Positions 6,521 through 11,836 of a DNA stretch of 15,133 bases are shown here, piece by piece. Made by a program: the position numbers and the translations under genes. Below the pieces are notes generated by a model. The model was not told where the DNA came from and did no database searches. It worked only from the letters and a program-made list of their open reading frames with translations. The DNA is from an uncultured Eisenbergiella sp. (GTDB lineage: Bacteria > Bacillota > Clostridia > Lachnospirales > Lachnospiraceae). The DNA lies in contig CANQTI010000024.1 in the NCBI GenBank assembly GCA_947626725.1, positions 1-15,133 on the forward strand, given 5' to 3'. How positions within the stretch are numbered: position 1 is the stretch's first letter; each line of letters opens with the position of its first letter.

Positions 6521-8308
6521 CTATCGGTGCTTTGCCGCAATCAAAATGCCCGCCAACAGTACCAAAACCGAAATCCCGATAAGCGCCGCCGCACCGCCGG
6601 ACACAGGAGACGTCCCCTGCTCTGTGACATTCTCCGGCCCGCCGCGGTGTCCGCTAATTTCTTCCGGCTGCCGTTCCCCGGCAAAATGTCCGAACTGCCC
6701 TCCCGCGGCGTCTGCCTCCTGCCATTCTGATATTGTACCCTCCGGTGCCTGTTGTTTTTCTCCGTCCGGTCTCTGCAGCATTTCTCCAGCCGGCACCTGC
6801 GGCATTTCTCCATCCGGCATTCGCGATGCTCTCCCGTCCGGTATTTCCAGCGTTCCTTCGCCAGAGCTTTCACCTGCGGGCATTTTTCCTGCCCCCCGGC
6901 CGCCGAACATTCCGCCCATTCCTCTGCCGCCCGACATTCCGCCGCCGAACATCCTCCCCATTCCGAACCCACCGGCATCGGAGGAATTGTCCACCGTGAT
7001 CTGTTCCTCCTCTCCGCCGACGGAGAGCGTGCATTCCTCTCCTATTCGCAGCTGAGGCGTGCTCAGAATAAGGTTGGAAAAGCCGCAGGGAATTTCCTGC
7101 GAAATCAATACATTTCCCGCTCCGTCCCGCAATGTCACTGTCGTGCCGGCTGCCCCGGCCATATTGCGCATGAGAAAGCCCTGTCCGGATTCCGGATCCA
7201 TCGCTTCCGCCATGGCACTGCTGCCGGCCGCAACCACTGTCCCGCCGTCGATCCTGCAGCTGCCGCCGTTCTCACTGCCGTAATCGATGGCGCAGCTGCC
7301 GCCGTCTCCTGACATGCTGATGAAAAGAGTGCCGCCGTCAATCACGATATCCCCATTGGAATCCAACCCGTCCGCATCTCGGCCCGCCGCGTTCACAACG
7401 GTGACGCTGCCGCCCTCGATCCGGATCAGTGCGTCCGCACCGCCGCTGGCGTTAATCCCGTCATCTGTCGGGGCGATGTCGATCGTTCCGCCGGCAACGG
7501 TAACAGTCTGCCCTTCGATCCCCTCATAACAGTCCGGAATCGAAATATTGCCGGAGGCCACATAGACATAGCCCGTTCCGTCATCATTGGATACCGTAAT
7601 GCCGTCGTCCCCGGCGCGGATCACAAGATCCGCTCCCGTGAATCTGGCGCTGTCATTGGCATGAATGCCATCCTGAACCGCGGTGATATCGATCGTTCCG
7701 CCGGCGATCACCAGGTCGTCATTGCAGACGATGCCGTGCTGATACTGTGCGTCTATACACAATGTACCGCTTCCGTTGATGGTCAGGTCGTCCCTGGAAT
7801 AGATCACGCCATCGATCCCGCTGTCCACATCTGCCTGTGCGTATTCCGTCCCGCCGGACAAGGAACTGACCGTTCCATCTGCCAGCGTCAAAAATACCTT
7901 TTCAGCCTGTTCTACCCGCAGCGCGGCGCTTTTCTCACAGTGCAGCGACACGCCCTCCAGCAGAATCCAGATTTTGTCATCCTTCTTAGCGTCTACCACC
8001 ACGCTCCCGTCGGTCAGCTCTCCTGACAGAACATACTCTCCCGCGGACAGAATATGCAAATCCCCGTCCAGGAAATACGCCCCGCTGCCGGCCGCAGTGC
8101 CGTTTTCTCCTGACAGCGTGATTCGAACAGCATCGGAAAAATCGTGCGCACCGTCCAGATCATTCGCGGTAAAAAAATCCTTTTCGCCCTCTCCGTCCGC
8201 CTCCACAGTCATTCCAGTAACTCTGCCGTTCATCAAAAGGACTGTGACAAGCAGGGTCACAAAAGTGACAGCCAGGCAAATACGGCCAATGTGTCTGTTT
8301 GACGCCAT
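6521..8308 (-). CDS. Cthe_2159-like carbohydrate-binding beta-helix protein, membrane anchored
   Basis: This 595-residue surface protein matches the Cthe_2159 carbohydrate-binding family (PF14262), whose founding member binds cellulose and pectic polysaccharide through a calcium-dependent parallel beta-helix. Residues 9-26 form an N-terminal membrane or signal segment. Residues 55-440 hold short beta-strand coils with repeated DGI/DGL turns and VIAGGTIDI, VAGGTIDIAP and IEGGSVTVV rungs. Residues 446-475 are Gly/Met-rich. Residues 488-528 carry Pro-Asp/Ala-Gly-Glu octapeptide repeats. Residues 573-592 form a C-terminal membrane helix followed by KHR. No LPxTG sortase motif is present. It begins 6 nt after the DUF4956 gene, with GAGG inside that gene's end. 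Its likely role is an extracytoplasmic partner of the VTC/DUF4956 pair; the ligand here is unknown. Confidence 0.88.
   Translation of the reverse strand: MASNRHIGRICLAVTFVTLLVTVLLMNGRVTGMTVEADGEGEKDFFTANDLDGAHDFSDAVRITLSGENGTAAGSGAYFLDGDLHILSAGEYVLSGELTDGSVVVDAKKDDKIWILLEGVSLHCEKSAALRVEQAEKVFLTLADGTVSSLSGGTEYAQADVDSGIDGVIYSRDDLTINGSGTLCIDAQYQHGIVCNDDLVIAGGTIDITAVQDGIHANDSARFTGADLVIRAGDDGITVSNDDGTGYVYVASGNISIPDCYEGIEGQTVTVAGGTIDIAPTDDGINASGGADALIRIEGGSVTVVNAAGRDADGLDSNGDIVIDGGTLFISMSGDGGSCAIDYGSENGGSCRIDGGTVVAAGSSAMAEAMDPESGQGFLMRNMAGAAGTTVTLRDGAGNVLISQEIPCGFSNLILSTPQLRIGEECTLSVGGEEEQITVDNSSDAGGFGMGRMFGGGMSGGRGMGGMFGGRGAGKMPAGESSGEGTLEIPDGRASRMPDGEMPQVPAGEMLQRPDGEKQQAPEGTISEWQEADAAGGQFGHFAGERQPEEISGHRGGPENVTEQGTSPVSGGAAALIGISVLVLLAGILIAAKHR
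6738..6857 (-). repeat. Five 24-nt tandem repeats coding for PDGE octapeptides
   Basis: Five consecutive 24-nt units, starting at 6738, 6762, 6786, 6810 and 6834, lie in frame in the Cthe_2159-like gene. Each begins CC-N-[TG]CCGG on the plus strand. They encode degenerate octapeptides on the pattern x-P-[D/A/E]-G-[E/R/T]: IPDGRASR, MPDGEMPQ, VPAGEMLQ, RPDGEKQQ and APEGTISE. The units are diverged but keep the period exactly. They form an acidic, proline-containing linker between the beta-helix and the C-terminal membrane anchor. Confidence 0.85.
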
Positions 8309-8314
8309 CCGTCC

Positions 8315-8986
8315 TCACCCCATATAATCCCCGTTATAGCTCACGAGCGCGGCGCTCTGCACACCGGCCATCCCGGAAAGCTCGTTTACGAAATCCGTGT
8401 TGTCATCCTTCAGGCGAATCTCAAAATTCAGCTCGATGAGTCCCTTCCGCGCCGTCTTGCTCTTGACACTGCAGCGCAGAGCTGCCTTCTCCAAAAATGC
8501 CTCCGCAGCCTTCTCGCTCTCATGATTTTCACACTGCAAAACCACAATATACGGATTGCTGTGGGATTTCCGGTTCACAAACACCAGAAGGATTACGCCG
8601 ATGACCACGCTGCCGATCACCGCCAACGGGATCATGCCCGCCGCCAGAACGATGCCCACGGCGATGGCCCAGAACAAAAACGCGATGTCCAGCGGTTCCT
8701 TAATGGCCGTGCGGAATCGTACGATGGACAGAGCGCCCACCATACCTAAGGAAAGCACCACGTTGCTGGTGACCGCCAGAATGACCAGCGTGGTGATCAT
8801 GGTCAGCGCCAGCAGCGTCACGCCGAATCCGGACGAATACATCACGCTCTGGCAGGTCTTCATATAAATCAGGAAAATGAACATTCCCAGCCCGAAGGCC
8901 AGCACGAGCGCCAGCACCATATCGAAAATGCTGACGGAAGCCACATTTTCCAGGAATCCAGATTTAAAAATGTCTCCAAATGTCAT
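8315..8986 (-). CDS. DUF4956 membrane protein
   Basis: This 223-residue integral membrane protein has about four hydrophobic segments (near residues 20-41, 55-75, 101-117 and 119-138). The highly conserved loop LSLGMVGALSIVRFRTAIKE (79-96) identifies DUF4956. A soluble C-terminal domain (about 145-223) alternates beta and alpha segments and resembles a small ACT or ferredoxin-like fold, probably cytoplasmic. The biochemical role is unknown. DUF4956 genes commonly sit next to VTC-domain polyphosphate polymerases, as here, where a 15-nt gap holding AAAGGAG separates it from the VTC stop. A role in handling or moving the polyphosphate product across the membrane is an inference from that pairing. 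Confidence 0.9.
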   Translation of the reverse strand: MTFGDIFKSGFLENVASVSIFDMVLALVLAFGLGMFIFLIYMKTCQSVMYSSGFGVTLLALTMITTLVILAVTSNVVLSLGMVGALSIVRFRTAIKEPLDIAFLFWAIAVGIVLAAGMIPLAVIGSVVIGVILLVFVNRKSHSNPYIVVLQCENHESEKAAEAFLEKAALRCSVKSKTARKGLIELNFEIRLKDDNTDFVNELSGMAGVQSAALVSYNGDYMG

Positions 8987-9001
8987 TGTTTTTCTCCTTT
9001 T

Positions 9002-9691
9002 TCAACCATAGATTCTGCACTGTGCGTACTTGGAAAACGCACAGGCATGGCGGCCGGGAAGCTGTATGGCATCCCGAATGATGTCCGGCAGAAAGGCATC
9101 CCATTTCACCTCCAGAATGGCCGGTGCATCGCCTGCCGGAACGGTAATACAATCCGGATTCAAAAAATCCGTGCAGCCCAGCCCTGTGCGGATATCCCAG
9201 TCCAGCGTAACCCGGACGTTGCCCGGTCCGAACACAAAGGGTTCCCGGACATAATCCACGATGGTTTTGGGACGCAGTCCCTCCGCCGTCATCTTCACAT
9301 ACAGCTCCCGAATCAACGGATCCGCATTCTCCGCCATCCATTCCGTTTCCCCGTCCGCAATGGCCTGCGCCTGCGTGACGGTCAGCGGAGCGGTCCGTTT
9401 GCAGCCCAGTCCTCCGCTCTTGCTCTTCTTTTCCAAATGAATGACTGACAGATCCCCGTTATAATACCGAATACGGAATTTCTCCCTGCGGCTGACGCCG
9501 TCCAGCTTTTCCCGCAGGGCTCTGTCCTGTGCATTGTCAAAATACAGGCTGCGGATCTCATACTTTCCGTCCACCGCATACGGATCACGAAACGCAACCG
9601 CTCCCAACCGCTGGCGCAGCGCGATCAGATCGGACGGACCAATCTCATGCTTCCATTCATGGCGCCAGGTCTGATCCCGGCAAGCTTCCAT
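9002..9691 (-). CDS. VTC-domain polyphosphate polymerase
   Basis: This 229-residue protein is a VTC domain (PF09359) of the triphosphate tunnel metalloenzyme superfamily. Eukaryotic Vtc4 uses this domain to polymerise polyphosphate from ATP. Basic and acidic tunnel residues appear in order: RHEWKHE (10-16), YEIRSLYFDN (44-53), KFRIRYYN (71-78), LEKKSKSGG (86-94), VDYVREPFV (145-153), RVTLDWDIRTG (160-170), ILEVKW (192-197) and FSKY (219-222). No membrane helix or SPX domain is present, so it must work with a membrane partner, presumably DUF4956. AAGGAGG (9701-9707) is 9 nt upstream of this ATG. Another ATG at 9695 is nearer but out of frame. It is the first gene of its operon, with a possible PhoP box upstream. 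Activity is inferred from the family. Confidence 0.92.
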   Translation of the reverse strand: MEACRDQTWRHEWKHEIGPSDLIALRQRLGAVAFRDPYAVDGKYEIRSLYFDNAQDRALREKLDGVSRREKFRIRYYNGDLSVIHLEKKSKSGGLGCKRTAPLTVTQAQAIADGETEWMAENADPLIRELYVKMTAEGLRPKTIVDYVREPFVFGPGNVRVTLDWDIRTGLGCTDFLNPDCITVPAGDAPAILEVKWDAFLPDIIRDAIQLPGRHACAFSKYAQCRIYG

Positions 9692-9747
9692 CCATGCACA
9701 CCTCCTTCTATCAGAATACGGCCCAGTTTCAAACAGGGCATGGGTTC

Positions 9748-9801
9748 AGTATAGGGAAAAACTGTGAAAAAAATGTGAGCGGCCTGTGATTTTCGAGTGA
9801 A
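9748..9801 (-). promoter_or_regulatory. Promoter with four-repeat PhoP-box-like array upstream of the VTC operon
   Basis: On the minus strand the hexamers TTCACT (9796-9801), ATCACA (9785-9790), CTCACA (9774-9779) and TTCACA (9763-9768) are each separated by exactly 5 nt, an 11-bp period. A -10 box TATACT (9748-9753) follows after 9 nt. There is no usable -35. Bacillus PhoP boxes are TT(A/C/T)A(C/T)A direct repeats spaced by about 5 nt, covering roughly -20 to -60. These hexamers span about -22 to -60 if transcription starts near 9741. One hexamer fits the consensus fully and three have one mismatch each. The array overlaps a terminator hairpin, which explains part of the sequence, so the assignment is a hypothesis. 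The -10 itself is more secure. Confidence 0.5.
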
Positions 9802-9819
9802 AATCTCCTCAGACCGCTC
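9767..9819 (-). terminator. Intrinsic terminator of the amylase-family gene
   Basis: On the minus strand a hairpin spans 9819-9777. It has an outer stem GAGCGG/CCGCTC, a G-U wobble, CTG/CAG, an asymmetric internal loop, and then GATTTTC/GAAAATC around a 4-nt loop. ACA and seven Ts follow. It lies 55 nt after the amylase stop. Its distal arm and T run overlap the PhoP-box-like repeats of the next promoter. Confidence 0.85.
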
Positions 9820-9873
9820 CTGGATCCTCCCTTTTCAGCCTCCCGGAAAACATTCCTTTATAATATGCACGCA

Positions 9874-11178
9874 CTATACGCGCAGGAAAATGGCGCTGTA
9901 GGCGGGAAGCAGCATACCGCTTTCCAGCTCCGTTTCCTGTCCGCTGATCAGGTCCGCCGCCCTCTGACAGCCTGTGTCGAACCAGGCCCTATAGGGAGTT
10001 TCATCGGCATTTATCGCGACCAACACGCGCTCCCGCTGAGACGCGCGTTCAAAGACACACTGCCGGTTGGTCAGAAACAGTGAGCGAAATGAGCCATACT
10101 GCAGCGCATGAGAGTGCCGGCGCACCGCCGCCAGCCTGGCAATCCAGGCGGTCAATTCATTCTCCATCGGTGCGTCAAAGCAGGCCCGCAGCGCCGGATC
10201 TCCCTCCCGCTTATGCGCCCTGGCCCCCCATTCGCTCCCGTAATAAACACAGGGAATACCCGGCATGCCAAACAGCAGCGCATAGATCAACGGCAAATGT
10301 CTTTCGTTGTTCAGGTTGCTGGCAATCCGCGTGACATCGTGATTGTCCACAAAAGAGAGCAGATGTTTTCCTTTATAAAGCGTCCAGTTTTCCGGCCCGA
10401 ACTGCCGCAGCAAAGAATGCACGATCTCGAACAGATTCATGCTGTTGAAACTGGAGTACAGACCCTTATAACACTCATAGTTGGTGACGGAATGCAGCAT
10501 GGAATCGTTCATCAGTCGGTTATAATCCCCGTGCAGCATCTCCCCTACCAGGAAGAAATCCGGCTTCAGCCCATCGCAGAAACTGCGGAGACGGCGCACG
10601 AAGTTTTCCTCCAGACAGTAGGCCACATCCAGCCTCAGCCCATCGATATCGAATTCCTCCACCCAGTACCTGACGCTTTCCAAAAGATAGCTGATGACCT
10701 CCTCATTGCGCAGGTTCAGCTTCACCAGATCGTAATTCCCCTCCCAGCCCTCGTACCAAAGCCCGTCGTTATAGGGAGAATTTCCTCCCAGATCGATATA
10801 AAACCAGTTCAGATACCTGGAATGCTCTCTGCTTTGCAGCACATCCTGAAAAGCGAAAAAACCTCTCCCCGCATGGTTGAACACACCGTCCAGGACCACA
10901 CGGATGCCCTCCTCATGCAGCGCAGCGCACACCTGCGCGAAGTCCTCATTGGTCCCCAGCCTGCAGTCCACCTTCCGGTAATCCCTGGTATTGTAGCCAT
11001 GAGTATCCGATTCAAACAGTGGGGAAAAGTAAATCGCATTGGCCCCCAGCCCTTTGATATGTCCGATCCAGTCCTCCACCTTCAGGATCCGGTGTGCCTG
11101 CACCCCGTCATTTTCAAACGGCGCGCCGCAGAACCCCAGCGGATAGATCTGATAAAATACGCTCTCGTATGCCCACAT
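9874..11178 (-). CDS. GH13 alpha-amylase family glycosidase, cytoplasmic
   Basis: This glycoside hydrolase of family 13 probably cleaves alpha-glucosidic bonds in maltodextrins. In the 434-residue protein starting MWAYESVF, region I is DGVFNH (97-102). Region II is GLRLDVA with the nucleophile Asp184, region III is LVGEM with acid/base Glu213, and region IV is FVDNHD with Asp281. All catalytic residues are intact. No signal peptide is visible, so it should be cytoplasmic. The reading frame extends nine codons further to an ATG at 11205, but that ATG has no ribosome binding site and lies only about 5 nt after the predicted transcript start. The ATG at 11178 has AGGAGGAGAGGG just upstream and is chosen here. 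Sub-specificity cannot be told from sequence. It is monocistronic, with its own promoter and terminator. Confidence 0.9.
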   Translation of the reverse strand: MWAYESVFYQIYPLGFCGAPFENDGVQAHRILKVEDWIGHIKGLGANAIYFSPLFESDTHGYNTRDYRKVDCRLGTNEDFAQVCAALHEEGIRVVLDGVFNHAGRGFFAFQDVLQSREHSRYLNWFYIDLGGNSPYNDGLWYEGWEGNYDLVKLNLRNEEVISYLLESVRYWVEEFDIDGLRLDVAYCLEENFVRRLRSFCDGLKPDFFLVGEMLHGDYNRLMNDSMLHSVTNYECYKGLYSSFNSMNLFEIVHSLLRQFGPENWTLYKGKHLLSFVDNHDVTRIASNLNNERHLPLIYALLFGMPGIPCVYYGSEWGARAHKREGDPALRACFDAPMENELTAWIARLAAVRRHSHALQYGSFRSLFLTNRQCVFERASQRERVLVAINADETPYRAWFDTGCQRAADLISGQETELESGMLLPAYSAIFLRV

Positions 11179-11183
11179 GATGT

Positions 11184-11195
11184 CCCTCTCCTCCT
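11184..11195 (-). promoter_or_regulatory. Ribosome binding site that decides the amylase start
   Basis: The minus-strand sequence AGGAGGAGAGGG ends 5 nt before the ATG at 11176-11178. It lies downstream of the alternative ATG at 11203-11205, so it argues for the shorter protein. Confidence 0.8.
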
Positions 11196-11216
11196 GCCGT
11201 ATCATTTCGCGCTTCT

Positions 11217-11245
11217 ATTATAAAATGCACACTCCGGAAAGTCAA
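11217..11245 (-). promoter_or_regulatory. SigA promoter of the amylase-family gene
   Basis: TTGACT (11240-11245), a 17-nt spacer and a perfect TATAAT (11217-11222) lie on the minus strand. The predicted start is near 11210, giving a leader of about 32 nt. The -10 overlaps the outer inverted repeat flanking the 225-bp palindrome, and the -35 lies 4 nt from the palindrome edge. Confidence 0.9.
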
Positions 11246-11248
11246 ACA

Positions 11249-11473
11249 CCGCTCACAGTCCGGGGACAGGTTCCGCCGGGGCCGGCAAAGCGCGGGAGGG
11301 GCGGCGCATATGCAGACACGCTCTCGCTTCGTGAAAAACGCAGCGGCACTAAGCTCAGCTTCACCTAAAAGGCTCGCTTCGCTAAGTGCCGGCGTTTTTC
11401 AAGAGTCTGCATATGCGCCGCCCCTCCCGCGCTTTGCCGGCCCCGGCGGAACCTGTCCCCGGACTGTGAGCGG
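11249..11473. repeat. 225-bp palindromic element with perfect 69-bp arms
   Basis: The arms 11249-11317 and 11405-11473 are perfect inverted copies, GC-rich, starting CCGCTCACAGTCC and ending GCATATGCAGAC. Inside, shorter arms continue the fold: TGAAAAACGC (11332-11341) with its complement at 11392-11401, then CGGCACT (11344-11350) with 11385-11391. This leaves a loop at about 11355-11380. A 9-nt direct repeat CTCGCTTCG occurs at 11323 and 11373. A second short inverted pair, ATAAAATGC (11220-11228) and GCATTTTAT (11475-11483), flanks the element. It contains no gene. It sits between divergent genes, so it is not a terminator for either. It resembles a miniature foldback or non-autonomous mobile element; no clear target duplication is visible. 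Confidence 0.9.
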
Positions 11474-11542
11474 CGCATTTTATGTTGACATAAATTAATT
11501 GACCGGTTCAGTTTTTTATCAAAAAATCGATCCTTTCGATTC

Positions 11543-11627
11543 AAATGTGGATAACTTGTTTCGCGGGAAGGATTTCTATGAAAAACCCTTGAATGAATCC
11601 CCAGTTTCCACAAAGTTATCCACATTT
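11543..11627. promoter_or_regulatory. Pair of perfect inverted DnaA boxes
   Basis: TGTGGATAA (11546-11554) and TTATCCACA (11616-11624) are exact matches to the DnaA box TTATNCACA, in opposite orientation. They form the core of a perfect 15-bp inverted repeat, AAATGTGGATAACTT (11543-11557) and AAGTTATCCACATTT (11613-11627), with a 55-nt spacer. A weaker box, GTTTCCACA (11604-11612, two mismatches), lies 3 nt before the second. Two perfect 9-mers within 80 bp are very unlikely by chance. There is no dnaA or dnaN nearby, so a dispersed DnaA-binding cluster is likelier than oriC. Confidence 0.7.
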
Positions 11628-11718
11628 TCACGTGTCAGGATATTCTTCTCCATCTGTCATTTCTTATGACAAATATGTCGTTTTATTGCTTTTCATCTGC
11701 TTTTTCCGCAAAATCAGG

Positions 11719-11754
11719 TTACATAATATTCAAATGTCATTTTGTATTATGTAA
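11719..11754. promoter_or_regulatory. 10-bp inverted repeat upstream of nfo, possible operator
   Basis: TTACATAATA (11719-11728) and TATTATGTAA (11745-11754) are perfect inverted copies around a 16-nt spacer that itself contains the near-palindrome CAAATGTCATTTTG. It lies about 40 nt upstream of the predicted nfo -10. It could bind a dimeric or tetrameric regulator; no known regulator is recognised. Confidence 0.45.
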
Positions 11755-11789
11755 ATCCCATCTTTTCTCTTTCCGAATCTTACGGGATG

Positions 11790-11798
11790 TGGTACACT
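11790..11798 (+). promoter_or_regulatory. Extended -10 promoter of nfo
   Basis: TGgTACACT is an extended -10 element about 38 nt before the nfo ATG. The -35 position 17 nt upstream reads TTTCCG, which is weak. Predicted transcription starts near 11805, leaving a leader of about 32 nt with AAAGGA. Confidence 0.5.
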
Positions 11799-11836
11799 TA
11801 CACTGTATCCAGAATCTTCCAGAAAGGAACCTCCGT

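Larger units (their letters stand above)
11484..11836. other. AT-rich intergenic region upstream of nfo
   Basis: This 350-nt stretch carries no credible gene; the frame of nfo is open back to 11666 but lacks a ribosome binding site there. It holds two inverted DnaA boxes (11543-11627), a small TGTCAT-TTCTT-ATGACA inverted repeat just after 11654, a 10-bp inverted repeat (11719-11754) and the nfo promoter. Its base composition is clearly more AT-rich than the flanking genes and the palindrome. Confidence 0.7.

Noticed and set aside
10108..11223. Long plus-strand reading frame opposite the amylase gene
   Set aside because: It is the antisense shadow of a gene with intact catalytic motifs, has no ribosome binding site and encodes no recognisable domain. 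The same applies to the long frames at 2161-2937, 2913-4043 and 3494-4174.
11249..11473. Bidirectional terminator
   Set aside because: Both flanking genes are transcribed away from the palindrome, and no T run follows the main stem.
11484..11640. Chromosomal replication origin
   Set aside because: Two DnaA boxes and AT-rich DNA are present, but there are too few boxes and no dnaA, dnaN, rpmH or gyrase genes nearby, as expected at a Firmicute oriC.
11719..11754. dif-like Xer recombination site
   Set aside because: TTATGTAA resembles the XerD half of Firmicute dif sites, but the two half-sites are 20 nt apart instead of about 6 and are inverted copies of the same half, so it does not fit dif.
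11666..11836. 57-residue N-terminal extension of nfo
   Set aside because: It lacks a ribosome binding site, runs through the predicted promoter, and has no counterpart in the family, which begins close to the GSHVSM motif.
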